From positions 12,103 through 76,102 of the forward strand of contig CAKTUZ010000014.1 in assembly GCA_934621605.1 (NCBI GenBank): DNA of 64,000 nucleotides, read 5' to 3'. The notes beneath the pieces were generated by a model, which was not told the DNA's origin, made no database searches, and saw only the letters and a list, made by a program, of their open reading frames with translations. Each line of letters begins with the position of its first letter. Within the stretch, counting starts at the first letter, position 1. Shown piece after piece: positions 51,545 through 60,794 of the stretch. The stretch comes from an uncultured bacterium. GTDB lineage: Bacteria; Vulcanimicrobiota; Xenobia; Xenobiales; Xenobiaceae. Made by a program: the position numbers and the translations under genes.

Positions 51545-53338
51545 TTGAGTTACGCTCCATTTATCAGCGGCATTATTGCCAATGCCGAAAAGTATAAAGA
51601 ACGTTCCGCTTATGAAGTTTATTGCGGCGATCATTGGGAAAAGGTCTCTTGGACTCAGTTTCTGATCAATATCAGCAAAGCCGCTTCGGCTGTGCTCAAT
51701 TTTGGTTTGGCACCTGACGATCTGGTGGCTCTTTATACTCCCAATTGCCCGCAGTGGCACGAGATAGATTATGGCTGTATGGCAGCTAAAGCAGTTACTG
51801 TAGCTATACATGCTACTTGTTCGGTTGAAGCCGTACGCCAAATTTTTACCGAAACGGCTCCAAAATTGACTTTTGTTGGTAATGCCGAATTGGCTGACTT
51901 ACTTTTTGGGGCGGTGGAAGATCCTGGTCATGTAGTTATTATTGAGGGTGAACATCCTAAATGCCAGAAGTACGCTGATTTTGTCAATGTGGAAGTTCGT
52001 TCCGATTGGTCTGCTAAAGTAGCCGATACTAAAGCCGACGATCTTTGGACTATAGTTTATACTTCCGGTACTACTGGAGCTGTGCGCGGAGCTATGCTGA
52101 CTCATGGTAATATTGTTTACCAAATTCTGCGCCATCGTGATAGGTTGCCCGACATAACCGATCAAGATCGCTCATTTTGTATGTTGCCTTTGAGTCATGT
52201 TTTTGAGCGCGGCTGGTCGGCCATTCAATATACTTGGGGTATGACTTATTATTATTGCAAGCCTTCTCCGGAAATTATTCGCTTACTTCCTTACGCTGCT
52301 CCGTCGGTTATTTGTGTGGTACCGCGCATTTTGGAAAAAATTTATACGGCTATTTACGAAAAATTTGCCCAGCGCTCTAAAGCTATGCAAGGTATTGTCG
52401 ATAAGTGTGTCAAGATTGGCTGTCAGTACCAAAAGGAGTTGCTGGATGGTAAAAAACCTGGACTTTGGTTGCGTATGCGCAATAAAGTGGCCGATAAATT
52501 GGTCTTTTCCAAAGTTCGTCATGTTTTTGGCGGTCATATTAAACATCTTGTGGTAGGTAGTGCCTCTTTAACAGCTTCTGTTCACGAGTTTTTCCGCGCT
52601 TGCGGAATTTTTATCAATAATGGTTATGGTATGACAGAGACTACTGCTACTATTTCTTCTACGCCGATAGGACGCAGTGTTCCCGGTATGGTTGGTTTGC
52701 CTATGGAGGGTATAGAAATCCGTTTAGGCAAAGACAACGAGATTCAGGTGCGCGGTGACAGCGTGATGGTGGGATATTACAAAAAGCCGGAGGAAACCAA
52801 AGCTTCTTTTACGGAAGATGGCTTCTTTCGCACCGGTGATGTGGGACGTTTTGCTGCCAATGGTTATTTGTGTATTACCGATCGCATTAAGGATATGATT
52901 CGAACTTCTACCGGCAAGTATGTAGCTCCTCAATATTTGGAATCGCGTTTGGCCCTTTCTCCTCTAATTGAGCAAGCTGCTATTATCGGCGAGGGACGCT
53001 CTTGGGTAGGAGCTTTGTTAGTACCAAATTTTGTCAAGTTGGAAGAGTATGCCAAAAAAATCGGATTAGCCTTCGCTTCCCGCGAAGAACTGGTAGGCTA
53101 TCCGGAAATTGTTAATTTTGTAAAATCGGCTATCGATGATTTACTCAGTGATGTGGCTAAACATGAACGCATTCAGCGTATTGCTTTGCTCACTCATCCT
53201 TTTACCATTCAGAGTGGTGAACTCACTCCCACTTTGAAACTGCGCCGTAAAATTATTTTAGAGCGTTATCACGATTTGATTGCCTCTATGGATGCCTTTG
53301 ATACTACTTATCAAAGATTGGCTCACGGTGTCGGTTAA
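51545..53338 (+). CDS. Long-chain acyl-CoA synthetase (AMP-forming)
   Basis: The 597-residue enzyme activates fatty acids to acyl-CoA through an acyl-adenylate. The P-loop is in WTIVYTSGTTGAVRGAMLTH (about residue 173), the A5 motif in GYGMTETTATIS (about 358), and the hinge in FRTGDVGRFAANGYLCITDR (about 428) with DMIRTSTGKYVAPQYLE. The N-terminus (WTQFLINISKAASAV) and length fit the FadD15-like long-chain group. The TTG at 51545 is accepted because AGGAGA lies eight bases upstream. The UDP-glucose pyrophosphorylase gene follows 52 bases later, possibly cotranscribed. Confidence 0.94.
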   Translation: MSYAPFISGIIANAEKYKERSAYEVYCGDHWEKVSWTQFLINISKAASAVLNFGLAPDDLVALYTPNCPQWHEIDYGCMAAKAVTVAIHATCSVEAVRQIFTETAPKLTFVGNAELADLLFGAVEDPGHVVIIEGEHPKCQKYADFVNVEVRSDWSAKVADTKADDLWTIVYTSGTTGAVRGAMLTHGNIVYQILRHRDRLPDITDQDRSFCMLPLSHVFERGWSAIQYTWGMTYYYCKPSPEIIRLLPYAAPSVICVVPRILEKIYTAIYEKFAQRSKAMQGIVDKCVKIGCQYQKELLDGKKPGLWLRMRNKVADKLVFSKVRHVFGGHIKHLVVGSASLTASVHEFFRACGIFINNGYGMTETTATISSTPIGRSVPGMVGLPMEGIEIRLGKDNEIQVRGDSVMVGYYKKPEETKASFTEDGFFRTGDVGRFAANGYLCITDRIKDMIRTSTGKYVAPQYLESRLALSPLIEQAAIIGEGRSWVGALLVPNFVKLEEYAKKIGLAFASREELVGYPEIVNFVKSAIDDLLSDVAKHERIQRIALLTHPFTIQSGELTPTLKLRRKIILERYHDLIASMDAFDTTYQRLAHGVG

Positions 53339-53390
53339 ATTAACCTAAGTCGATTTGTTAAGCTTTATGACAGAAAGTGAGAAATAAGTT

Positions 53391-54788
53391 GTGCCCCTAA
53401 ACTTTATGCCTTTCGCTTTAAAAATGAGAGACATCGAAGCCTCGGATATACAAATCGAAGCTTTTCGGCGTAATTGCATGAAGGCTTTTAGCGGTAAGGG
53501 TTGTTTTATCAGTGAAGATGAGATCGCTCCTGTGGGGGAGTTGCCTACTTTTAATCAGTTGGCTCCTTTGAGCGAGAGTCGAAATGATGAATTGCTAAAT
53601 GCCTGTGCTATTATTAAGCTTAACGGCGGTTTGGCTACGACAATGGGGTTGGAAGGGCAGCCTAAGTCTTTGGTGACGGCGCACGGTCAGTTGTCGTTTT
53701 TAGATTTGACTGTGCGTCAGATTCTCGGTAGACGCAATAAATTAGGTATTAAATCTTTACCTCTTATTTTGATGAACAGTTTTAATACCAGCTCACAAAC
53801 GATGAAAAGTTTGATGGGCTATCTTGGGTTGTTGGAACAGCCGGTTGCCGTAGAGATTGTACAATCGCGTGTCCCTCGCATTCAGGCCGATTCTCTGACT
53901 CCTTACGCTTCGGCTACCGATCCCTTAAGCGAGTGGTGCCCTCCCGGTCATGGCGATCTTTACTTATCGCTTTTTGTCAGTGGCTTGTTAGTTGAATTGC
54001 TTTCTCGGGGCATAAAATATATTTTTGTTTCTAATATAGATAATTTGGGCGCCGACTTGGATATGCGCATTCCCGAATGGATGGCACAGCATAACTATCC
54101 CATGGTGATGGAAGTTTCTAAACGTTGTGCGGCAGATCGTAAAGGCGGCCATTTAGCCAGAGATGTTTACGGATCTTTCGTGTTGCGTGAGTCGGCGATG
54201 TGTCAGCCGGAGGATCGTGAATGCTTTGCCGATATAAAACGTTATCGCTATTTTAATACCAACAATTTATGGTTTGATGCGGAAGCTTTGTATAAATTGA
54301 TTATGGCTCAGGGTGGATTGCTTGATTTGCCGGTAATTCGCAATAGTAAGGTTCTTTACGACAATTTGGGCAAGGCTTGCCAAGTTTACCAGATTGAGAG
54401 TGCCTGCGGTTCCATTATTTCGTCTTGGCCCAATGCTCAAGCTTTGGAAGTGCCGCGCAGTCGGTTTGTACCTGTCAAAGGACTTAGTGATTTGATGATT
54501 GTACGTTCCGATTTGTTCTCTGTGGATAGTGGCTATTCTATCCGTTGTACTAAAGATAATTTTACGCCTCCTTTAATCACTTTGCCTATAGAGGTTACTT
54601 CTCTGGAAGATTTAGAACATATGTTGCCCTACGGTATGCCCAGTTTGCGCTGTTGCTCTTCTCTCAATATTGAAGGGCCAGTTATTTTTGGCAAAGATGT
54701 AAAGTGTGAAGGCGACGTTAAGATAACGGCTGCGGCGGAAGCTTTTATTCCTGATGGGTCCGTACTTAGCGGTGAAGTAAGCTTGTAA
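53391..54788 (+). CDS. UTP-glucose-1-phosphate uridylyltransferase, UDPGP (eukaryote-type) family
   Basis: This 465-residue protein makes UDP-glucose from UTP and glucose 1-phosphate. It belongs to the UDPGP family typical of eukaryotes and some bacteria and is unrelated to GalU. Visible are AIIKLNGGLATTMGLEGQPK (about residue 75, uridine and phosphate binding), PGHGDLYLSL (about 184), FVSNIDNLGADLD (about 210) and MEVSKRCAADRKGGHLAR. The GTG at 53391 is the longest start; ATG 53406 is possible. It links glycogen/maltodextrin metabolism (MalQ) to cell-envelope sugars. coaD follows six bases after the stop. Confidence 0.93.
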   Translation: MPLNFMPFALKMRDIEASDIQIEAFRRNCMKAFSGKGCFISEDEIAPVGELPTFNQLAPLSESRNDELLNACAIIKLNGGLATTMGLEGQPKSLVTAHGQLSFLDLTVRQILGRRNKLGIKSLPLILMNSFNTSSQTMKSLMGYLGLLEQPVAVEIVQSRVPRIQADSLTPYASATDPLSEWCPPGHGDLYLSLFVSGLLVELLSRGIKYIFVSNIDNLGADLDMRIPEWMAQHNYPMVMEVSKRCAADRKGGHLARDVYGSFVLRESAMCQPEDRECFADIKRYRYFNTNNLWFDAEALYKLIMAQGGLLDLPVIRNSKVLYDNLGKACQVYQIESACGSIISSWPNAQALEVPRSRFVPVKGLSDLMIVRSDLFSVDSGYSIRCTKDNFTPPLITLPIEVTSLEDLEHMLPYGMPSLRCCSSLNIEGPVIFGKDVKCEGDVKITAAAEAFIPDGSVLSGEVSL

Positions 54789-54794
54789 ATTTGT

Positions 54795-55298
54795 ATGATT
54801 AACAATAAATTGCGTCGCGCTGTCTATGCTGGCAGTTTTGACCCTCTAACTAAAGGCCATTTGGATATTATTTATAGAGCATCCAGATTGGTAGATGAAC
54901 TGATTGTGGCTGTAGTGTGTAACCCTAATAAACGGTCGCTTTTTACCCTGACTGAACGTGAAGCTATGGTTAGAGGCTGCCTAACTTCATTGCCCAATAC
55001 TATTACCGCTTCTTTTTCTGGTTTGTTAGTTGATTTTATGCGCGAGCGTCAGGCTGATTTTATTATACGTGGATTGCGTTCGGCGGCTGATTTTGAATCG
55101 GAATTTAATATGGCTCTGATAAATTGTAGTTTAGTTTCCGGTATAGAGACGATTTTTTTGGTCAGTTCTCCGGAACATATTTTTGTCAGCTCCAGTGCCG
55201 TACGTGAGATCGCTTCGTTGGGAGGAAAGGTTAGCCATTTAGTACCTGAAGAAGTTCGTTTGCGTTTACAAGATAAATTCCACGTAGCTTTGGCTTAG
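54795..55298 (+). CDS. coaD: Phosphopantetheine adenylyltransferase CoaD
   Basis: CoaD transfers AMP to 4'-phosphopantetheine in CoA synthesis. The 167-residue protein has AVYAGSFDPLTKGHLDII (nucleotide motif with the TxGH histidine, about residue 20), FIIRGLRSAADFESEFNMA (about 88) and the C-terminal VSSSAVREIASLGG. It is coupled closely to the preceding pyrophosphorylase gene and followed by a coiled-coil gene often found next to coaD. Confidence 0.97.
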   Translation: MINNKLRRAVYAGSFDPLTKGHLDIIYRASRLVDELIVAVVCNPNKRSLFTLTEREAMVRGCLTSLPNTITASFSGLLVDFMRERQADFIIRGLRSAADFESEFNMALINCSLVSGIETIFLVSSPEHIFVSSSAVREIASLGGKVSHLVPEEVRLRLQDKFHVALA

Positions 55299-55340
55299 AT
55301 ATACGACGCTATTACTGGGGGGATTTGTTTAGAGAAACGG

Positions 55341-55898
55341 ATGGTTAAACGTATGGATATATATAAAGTTTTAACTCGCTTAGAAAAAACTGTAGAAGTT
55401 AGTAAGCCTTTGCCATTGGTATTAGCAGCTTACTCGGTTATCAATAAGGAAAATTTTTTGAAATTGATTGCCGAGGCTAGGGCCAATTTACCTGAAGAAA
55501 TTTTGCAGGCTAAAGATATAGTCAGTCGTTCTAAACAGATAAAAGAAGAGGCTGTTAAAGAGGCGGAAAAGATAACCAGTGAGGCGGAGGATCGAGCCCG
55601 AGAGACTTTACGTGCAGCCAAAACCGAAGCCGCCAGCCTAATAGAACAGCACGAAGTTGTGCGTCAGGCCATGGAAGAGGCTGAGCGTATTATTCAAGAA
55701 GCTGAAGAACGGGCTCAAGAAATTGAGAATAATGCTTCTGCAGCCGCTGAAAAAGTCAGTCGTGAAGCCAATGATTATGCTCGCGACGTTTGTGATGACG
55801 CCGATCGGTATGCCGGTAAGGTTTGTGCCAATTTGCAGAGAGAGTGCAAGCAAATTTTGGATTCTTTGCAGCGTTTGGAAAAAAGACAAGAGTCGTGA
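55341..55898 (+). CDS. Coiled-coil protein of the CoaD-linked SepIVA/'ATPase' type
   Basis: The 185-residue protein has an N-terminal segment (IYKVLTRLEKTVEVSKPLPL, INKENFLKLIAEARANLPEE) followed by a long charged coiled coil (about residues 60-180) rich in Glu, Ala and Arg. The same arrangement, an N-terminal LPEE segment then coiled coil directly downstream of coaD, is seen in actinobacterial SepIVA, a DivIVA-like division protein, and in many proteins labelled F0 subunit B-like. It probably scaffolds envelope growth or division; there is no ATPase motif. Starts at 55341 and 55353 are both possible; neither has a strong ribosome site. Confidence 0.75.
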   Translation: MVKRMDIYKVLTRLEKTVEVSKPLPLVLAAYSVINKENFLKLIAEARANLPEEILQAKDIVSRSKQIKEEAVKEAEKITSEAEDRARETLRAAKTEAASLIEQHEVVRQAMEEAERIIQEAEERAQEIENNASAAAEKVSREANDYARDVCDDADRYAGKVCANLQRECKQILDSLQRLEKRQES

Positions 55899-56072
55899 GC
55901 GGATCTTAATCTCGCTTTCAATGGTGTGTTCGGTTTGTTATCTTGTCCTTTTTGGGTAGGAGCTGAATAATAAAAAGAGAAAAGCAGTGAAGAGTTGTCC
56001 CGCAGCATTCAAGGCGCGGTTTAGTTGTGGCTGAGAGTGCGTAATCAGCTATAGTTTTTGGGGTATTTAGTC

Positions 56073-57239
56073 GTGGGTAGTGTTCGTCTCGTCGAAGTAA
56101 ATAAGATCTATGATGGTTGGGCTCCTAATCCTGAGCACAAAGCATGGTATCAGTTCTGGAAGCCCAGCCGTCTTCCCAATCAAGTTCATGTAGTTAAAAA
56201 TATTTCTTTAGATATTAAAGACGGTGAGTTTTTGGTTTTGGTTGGCCCGTCCGGTTGCGGTAAATCAACCACTTTGCGTATGGTTGCCGGTTTGGAAGAC
56301 ATAACTAGCGGCTCGATCTATATCGGAGATCGTAAGGTAAACGATGTCTCTCCTAAGGATCGTGACATTGCTATGGTTTTCCAGAGTTACGCTCTCTACC
56401 CGCACTTCAGTGTTTATGACAATATGGCTTTTGGTTTACGTCAGCGCAAATATTCCGAAGAGGAAATTAAAAAGTTAGTTGATCACGCTGCCGAGCTTTT
56501 AGATATAAAACATTTACTGTTGCGCAAACCCAAAGAGCTTTCCGGAGGTCAGCGCCAGCGTGTGGCTATGGGACGTGCTATTGTGCGTCGTCCTCAGGTG
56601 TTCCTTATGGATGAACCTCTCTCCAACTTAGATGCCAAATTGCGTGTACAGATGCGCGCCGAGTTGCAGAAATTACACCATACTTTGGGCGTGACTACCA
56701 TTTACGTAACTCACGATCAGACTGAAGCTATGACCTTGGGAGACAGGATTGTACTTATGCACCAGGGCATTATTCAGCAAGCTGCCGCTCCTTTAGAAAT
56801 GTATGAGCATCCGGCTAATAAATATGTGGCCGGTTTTATTGGCACTCCTTCTATGAATTTTGTGGATGTCAAGCTTGAGTCTGCTGGCGAAGGAGTTACT
56901 GTTAAGGGTAAAGGATTTAGCCTAGAAATTCCGGAGCGTTTGGCTGGTCGCTTAAAAGAGTTCTCCGGAGCTGAATGTACTTTCGGCATCAGGCCGGAAA
57001 ATATTCATGATCCTAAGTTCGCCCGTGACAGCGAATTTTTAGTGCCTATTTGTACCAAAGTGGAAGTTTACGAGCCTATGGGTTCAGAAGTCTCTTTACA
57101 TATTCGCTTAGGTGAAGAAGAATTTGTGGCTAGAGTAGATGCTCATACTGAGGCCAAAGTTGGTGATGTGGCCAGTTTAGCTATAGATACGCGTAAAATT
57201 CATTTATTTAATAAGGATACCGAAGTAGCTATGATCTAA
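56073..57239 (+). CDS. ABC transporter ATPase, MsmK/UgpC/MalK type
   Basis: This ATPase energises sugar ABC importers. From GTG 56073 it has 388 residues; a TTG at 56058 would extend it by five. Walker A is GPSGCGKST (about residue 69), the signature ELSGGQRQRVAMGRAI (about 157), Walker B VFLMDEPLSNLDAKLR, and the switch VTHDQTEAMTLG. The C-terminal TOBE-type regulatory domain (FGIRPENIHDP, MGSEVSLHIRLG) marks the MsmK/UgpC group. Between the first strand (VEVNKIYDG) and the usual VVKNISL there are about 22 extra residues rich in Trp and Pro. No permease or binding-protein gene is nearby, so it may serve several importers, as MsmK does. Confidence 0.93.
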   Translation: MGSVRLVEVNKIYDGWAPNPEHKAWYQFWKPSRLPNQVHVVKNISLDIKDGEFLVLVGPSGCGKSTTLRMVAGLEDITSGSIYIGDRKVNDVSPKDRDIAMVFQSYALYPHFSVYDNMAFGLRQRKYSEEEIKKLVDHAAELLDIKHLLLRKPKELSGGQRQRVAMGRAIVRRPQVFLMDEPLSNLDAKLRVQMRAELQKLHHTLGVTTIYVTHDQTEAMTLGDRIVLMHQGIIQQAAAPLEMYEHPANKYVAGFIGTPSMNFVDVKLESAGEGVTVKGKGFSLEIPERLAGRLKEFSGAECTFGIRPENIHDPKFARDSEFLVPICTKVEVYEPMGSEVSLHIRLGEEEFVARVDAHTEAKVGDVASLAIDTRKIHLFNKDTEVAMI

Positions 57240-57303
57240 GGAGTGGCTGGGGCCGCTTTGGTTTGGTCTGCTGAAGGCGATAGAAAACTTATAGCTTAAA
57301 GTT

Positions 57304-57344
57304 AAGGCCTTTCTCTGTGTGGTATCTAGGAGAGAGGCCTTTTA
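57304..57344 (+). terminator. Probable terminator after the ABC ATPase gene
   Basis: AAGGCCTTTCTC (57304-57315) pairs with GAGAGAGGCCTT (about 57330-57341) with one mismatch, followed by a short T-rich stretch. It runs almost into the ribosome site of the next gene, so it may act as an attenuator. Confidence 0.55.
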
Positions 57345-57375
57345 ATTGGAGGAAATGGTGGGAGAAGAAATTTTA

Positions 57376-58530
57376 ATGTCCAAAGAGGGCATAGGTGTTG
57401 TCACCCCTGCTTTGGAGCCGGGTGACTTTTTTCAGGTAGGTACTGAAACAGAGCAGACTTCACATATCTATTTACGCTATCAATTATTCAGCAATTTAAA
57501 TGCTCTGGCTCTAAAAAATACAGCTCAAGAACAAGCCGGTTTACTTTTAGGCAGTCATACTAAAGACAATTCATGGATAAAAATTGAAGAAGCTGTGGAA
57601 GTTAAAGCTCAGAATGGTCGCTTTATTGAATCTGTTTGGAAGAAGGCTTTTGCTCAGGCTTCTAAACAATTCCCCGGCATGAGCGTAGTCGGTTGGTTCC
57701 ACTCTCACCCCGGTACGGGCAGCAGCGTCACCGAAGTCGAAAAAGAAGTTCATGCTAAATTCTTTCCCAAGCAGTCGCAAGTAATTTATATTGTCGATCC
57801 AGTGGTGGGAGAGCGCAGTTTTTATTTATGGCGTGATGGGGCTTTGCACAATAGTGGTGGCTTTAGAATTTATGGGAAGAATACGGCCGCTTCGACTGCA
57901 GTAGTCAGTCGGGATACTTCTCGTCCAGAAGAATTTATTAACGATCGGTACTTAGAGCGCAGCGTAGAAAAATTGCAACGTATGTTGCGCAATCCTGCCA
58001 TTAGGCCTATTGATTACGCCATTTTGGTAATGTTGGGCATTTGTATACTGATACAGCTTTTGCGTCCTGCTCCTGTAGCTAAAGTAGATCAACGCGAAAT
58101 TTTAGCTAATCAGGTACAAATCTCTCAACAAGTAGAAGCTGTAGAAAAGCGTGTCAAGGAAATTGAAGGTCACTTGGAAGCTGTAGGTGTTTTAGATAAG
58201 GAACTTGGACTTTCCGGTGTAGAAACTGCTGAAGTTGTGGTCGACAATTCAAGTAAGAGCAGAGCTGCTGTTGAAAAAGCTCAGGATAAAAAAGATACCA
58301 AAGCTGAAGAAAAAACGCCTAAAGCAGCTCAGAGTGGTGCAAAAATTATTCTTCATGATGTAAAGTCAGGTGAAACCATTTCCAGTATCGCTGAAAAATA
58401 TTATTCTACCACTGATCCCAAAGTATGCAAAGCTTTAGGCAAGTTTAATAAATTGCCAGCTCCTTATTATGATCATATTGTCCCGGGTGATCAATTAAAA
58501 ATCCCTGCTCGCCAAAAAGTCGGTCTTTAA
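57376..58530 (+). CDS. JAMM/MPN metalloprotease - membrane segment - LysM protein
   Basis: I choose ATG 57376 because GGAGAAG lies nine bases upstream; TTG 57346 would add ten residues. The 384-residue protein starts with a JAB/MPN domain (about 25-175): the catalytic glutamate is in AQEQAGLLLG and the zinc site in GWFHSHPGTG (about 109). The third ligand, normally aspartate eleven residues after the second histidine, is glutamate here. A membrane segment (about 211-232, YAILVMLGICILIQLL) follows a basic stretch, placing the protease inside and the rest outside. A coiled coil and a LysM domain (HDVKSGETISSIAEKYY, then HIVPGDQLKIP) complete it. JAMM enzymes cut isopeptide or peptide bonds of ubiquitin-like or sulfur-carrier proteins; LysM binds peptidoglycan. 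The NlpC/P60 gene starts at the next base. Confidence 0.88.
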   Translation: MSKEGIGVVTPALEPGDFFQVGTETEQTSHIYLRYQLFSNLNALALKNTAQEQAGLLLGSHTKDNSWIKIEEAVEVKAQNGRFIESVWKKAFAQASKQFPGMSVVGWFHSHPGTGSSVTEVEKEVHAKFFPKQSQVIYIVDPVVGERSFYLWRDGALHNSGGFRIYGKNTAASTAVVSRDTSRPEEFINDRYLERSVEKLQRMLRNPAIRPIDYAILVMLGICILIQLLRPAPVAKVDQREILANQVQISQQVEAVEKRVKEIEGHLEAVGVLDKELGLSGVETAEVVVDNSSKSRAAVEKAQDKKDTKAEEKTPKAAQSGAKIILHDVKSGETISSIAEKYYSTTDPKVCKALGKFNKLPAPYYDHIVPGDQLKIPARQKVGL

Positions 58531-59511
58531 GTGGCATTTTTTAGAAGCCGACGTTGGCAATTGTGGCTTGTGAGCGCAGTTTTTGTGTGGATTAGTGGTG
58601 GAGGAGAAATTATGGCAGCTGAGGGTAGGGGCGAATTGTATTTCGTTAACGTTCCGGTTGTTAGTGTCTTTGCCGATATATATGACGATTCCGAGAGAGA
58701 AACTCAAGTACTCTTGGGTGATCCAGTTTATGTAGTCAACGAAACGGAAGATGGTATCTGGAAAGAGGTTATCGTTCCCGGTCAATATCGGGAGCCGGAA
58801 GGTTATCCGGGGTGGATTAACAGTCGCTACTTAACTAAAGACGCGTCTTTTGCCGCTCCTCCGTTAGATTTTGAGATTTGTGGTCAGCCGGTATTGCGCT
58901 CTTGGTCTTTAGATGATGATAGCTCTGAACTGTTGGTAATTAGTCCGCAAGCTTACATCTATACTCAGCCGGATAGGAAAAGTGCAGTTAAAGGGCGCGT
59001 TTTCGCTTCAAGTATTTTGTCTTTGTGCACTTTACAGCCTGTACAAGGTAATGATGGAAGTTTATATTGGGCTATAAATTGGCCTCATACTGAAGTGGTC
59101 GTCTATTTGCCGTATGAAGCTGGTTCCAGACACACTTTGTCGGCTAGGGGAGATAGCCTCTTGCAAACAGCCCGTCGCTTCAAGGGAGTTGCTTATCTGT
59201 GGGGTGGTTTAAGTTGTCATGGTATAGATTGCTCCGGATTAGTTTATGTAAGCTGCAAATTGCATGGCCTAATCGTGCCTCGTGACGCTGACCAGCAATT
59301 TAGCGTAGGTTTGCCGGTCAATCGAGAAGAACTAGAAGCGGGCGATTTAGTTTTCTTCGGTAAAGATGAAGATCATGTTGTTCATGTCGGTTTTTATGTT
59401 GGAAATAGTCAGTTTTGGGATGCTTCCGGCAAATACGGAGTAGGCCTGAGTTCTTTAGATAATTTGGTAAAATACCGTTTCTTGGGTGGACGTCGCTATT
59501 TTGAAGAATAA
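58531..59511 (+). CDS. Exported NlpC/P60 cysteine peptidase with SH3-like domains
   Basis: The 326-residue protein starts with GTG directly after the previous stop. A signal sequence (residues 1-30, basic then hydrophobic, ending MAA) is followed by two SH3-like modules (about 38-100 and 130-190), then an NlpC/P60 domain. YLWGGLSCHGIDCSGLVYVS has the nucleophile cysteine (about residue 233), and HVVHVGFYVG the histidine (about 284). The third polar residue, often histidine in a HAS context, lies in QFWDASG. The layout resembles YkfC-like gamma-D-glutamyl dipeptidyl peptidases that trim peptidoglycan peptides. It is coupled to the JAMM-LysM gene, so both probably act on the cell wall or on each other. 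Confidence 0.93.
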   Translation: MAFFRSRRWQLWLVSAVFVWISGGGEIMAAEGRGELYFVNVPVVSVFADIYDDSERETQVLLGDPVYVVNETEDGIWKEVIVPGQYREPEGYPGWINSRYLTKDASFAAPPLDFEICGQPVLRSWSLDDDSSELLVISPQAYIYTQPDRKSAVKGRVFASSILSLCTLQPVQGNDGSLYWAINWPHTEVVVYLPYEAGSRHTLSARGDSLLQTARRFKGVAYLWGGLSCHGIDCSGLVYVSCKLHGLIVPRDADQQFSVGLPVNREELEAGDLVFFGKDEDHVVHVGFYVGNSQFWDASGKYGVGLSSLDNLVKYRFLGGRRYFEE

Positions 59512-59525
59512 TGGAGTATAATTGG

Positions 59526-59569
59526 ACATAAAAAAACATCCTGCTTAAAAGCTGGATGTTTTTTTATGT
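59526..59569. terminator. Bidirectional terminator
   Basis: A 16-bp stem (59526-59541 with 59554-59569) whose arms contain seven A and seven T lies between the convergent NlpC/P60 and HtrA genes and can end both transcripts. Confidence 0.95.
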
Positions 59570-59581
59570 TGATGCCAACTT

Positions 59582-60622
59582 CTACTGAGCGTCTAGTGTA
59601 ATGGAAACGATAAACTTTTTATTATTGCGCCAGACTGTAAGTTTTATGCGGTCGCCAGCACTGTGTTTATTTAGTTCGCGTACCATAGCACCTACTGAAC
59701 CGACGGTAATTTTATCGACGGCACTGACAGTATCACCCGGTTTTATATTGGCCCTTCCGGCAGGGGAGCCATCGATAACCTGAGTAACGAAAACTCCGCT
59801 GGTAATCTTAATATTGAAATCTTGAGCTTTTTCCAGAGTGAGGGTGGCTCCGCTTAATCCTAACCAGGGGCGAGTTCCGGCAGGGAGGTCATGACCGTCG
59901 GCAATATAACTGCTGTCTGCAGGACTGTCCATAAGTTGTTGAGCTACGCTGTAAGCATTTTTGATAGGAATAGCAAAACCTAAACCTTGGGCTTTATCGT
60001 AGCCATTGGAAGGGCCGGTATAAACTAAAGCGTTTATGCCGATAAGCTCACCTCGAGAATTGAGTAAAGCTCCGCCGGAAGAACCTGGATTTATGGCTGC
60101 ATCAGTTTGAATAAGGTTGGTATATTTTATACCCTTAGTTTCGATATTGCGCCCTAAGCCGCTGATCATGCCTTGAGTTACTGTGCCGGTAAAGCCTAAG
60201 GGATCACCTATGGCTATGACGGTCTGACCGACGCGTAAATTGTCCGAATTGCCAATGCGGGCAGCAGGCAGATCCTGAGCATTGATTTTTATAATAGCCA
60301 AATCTTTGTCACCGGCAATTTTATGAATTTGGGCGTCATAAGCTTTTTTATTCTTAAGCTGAACTCTTATTTTCTTACCGCCTTTAACCACATGGGCATT
60401 GGTAAGAATATAACCGCTGGAATTGATGATGACACCAGAGCCGATACCTGGCTTTGTACGGTTTTGGCGATAAGTACGTACAGATACTACTGATTGTGAG
60501 GCTTTAGAAATTGCACTGATACGATCGCTCTCTTCATTGGCTTCGCTTGTGGAAATATTTGCTAATAGCAAAATCGCTATAAGAGCTGTTATGGCTGCCA
60601 ACCAACTGCGATGCGTTTTCAA
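59582..60622 (-). CDS. HtrA/DegP-type serine protease with one PDZ domain
   Basis: I choose TTG 60622 because GGAGG lies five bases before it, giving 346 residues; a TTG at 60649 is less supported. The N-terminus is a signal anchor (WLAAITALIAILLLANIS). The trypsin-like domain has TNAHVV (His about 76), KDLAIIKI (Asp about 106) and NPGSSGGAL (Ser about 181). One PDZ domain follows (PWLGLSGATLT to VWRNNKKFI, about 245-340). It degrades or refolds damaged proteins outside the cytosol, as DegS/DegQ do. A single PDZ and anchor point to a DegS- or HhoA-like form. Confidence 0.95.
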   Translation of the reverse strand: MKTHRSWLAAITALIAILLLANISTSEANEESDRISAISKASQSVVSVRTYRQNRTKPGIGSGVIINSSGYILTNAHVVKGGKKIRVQLKNKKAYDAQIHKIAGDKDLAIIKINAQDLPAARIGNSDNLRVGQTVIAIGDPLGFTGTVTQGMISGLGRNIETKGIKYTNLIQTDAAINPGSSGGALLNSRGELIGINALVYTGPSNGYDKAQGLGFAIPIKNAYSVAQQLMDSPADSSYIADGHDLPAGTRPWLGLSGATLTLEKAQDFNIKITSGVFVTQVIDGSPAGRANIKPGDTVSAVDKITVGSVGAMVRELNKHSAGDRIKLTVWRNNKKFIVSITLDAQ

Positions 60623-60794
60623 GAGAACCTCCAGATATTTGGACGACAAAAAGCGTCCCCCTCCAGCTAGGAATTTTGACTTTTTACTTGGGCCCGGAAA
60701 CTGACAGTCCGAGGCCTTTCTCTCCTTTTGTGGCCGGGTGATAAAATCCTATTAGAAGAAGTTACAAAGCTTGGCCACAGAGGACATAGGCTAA

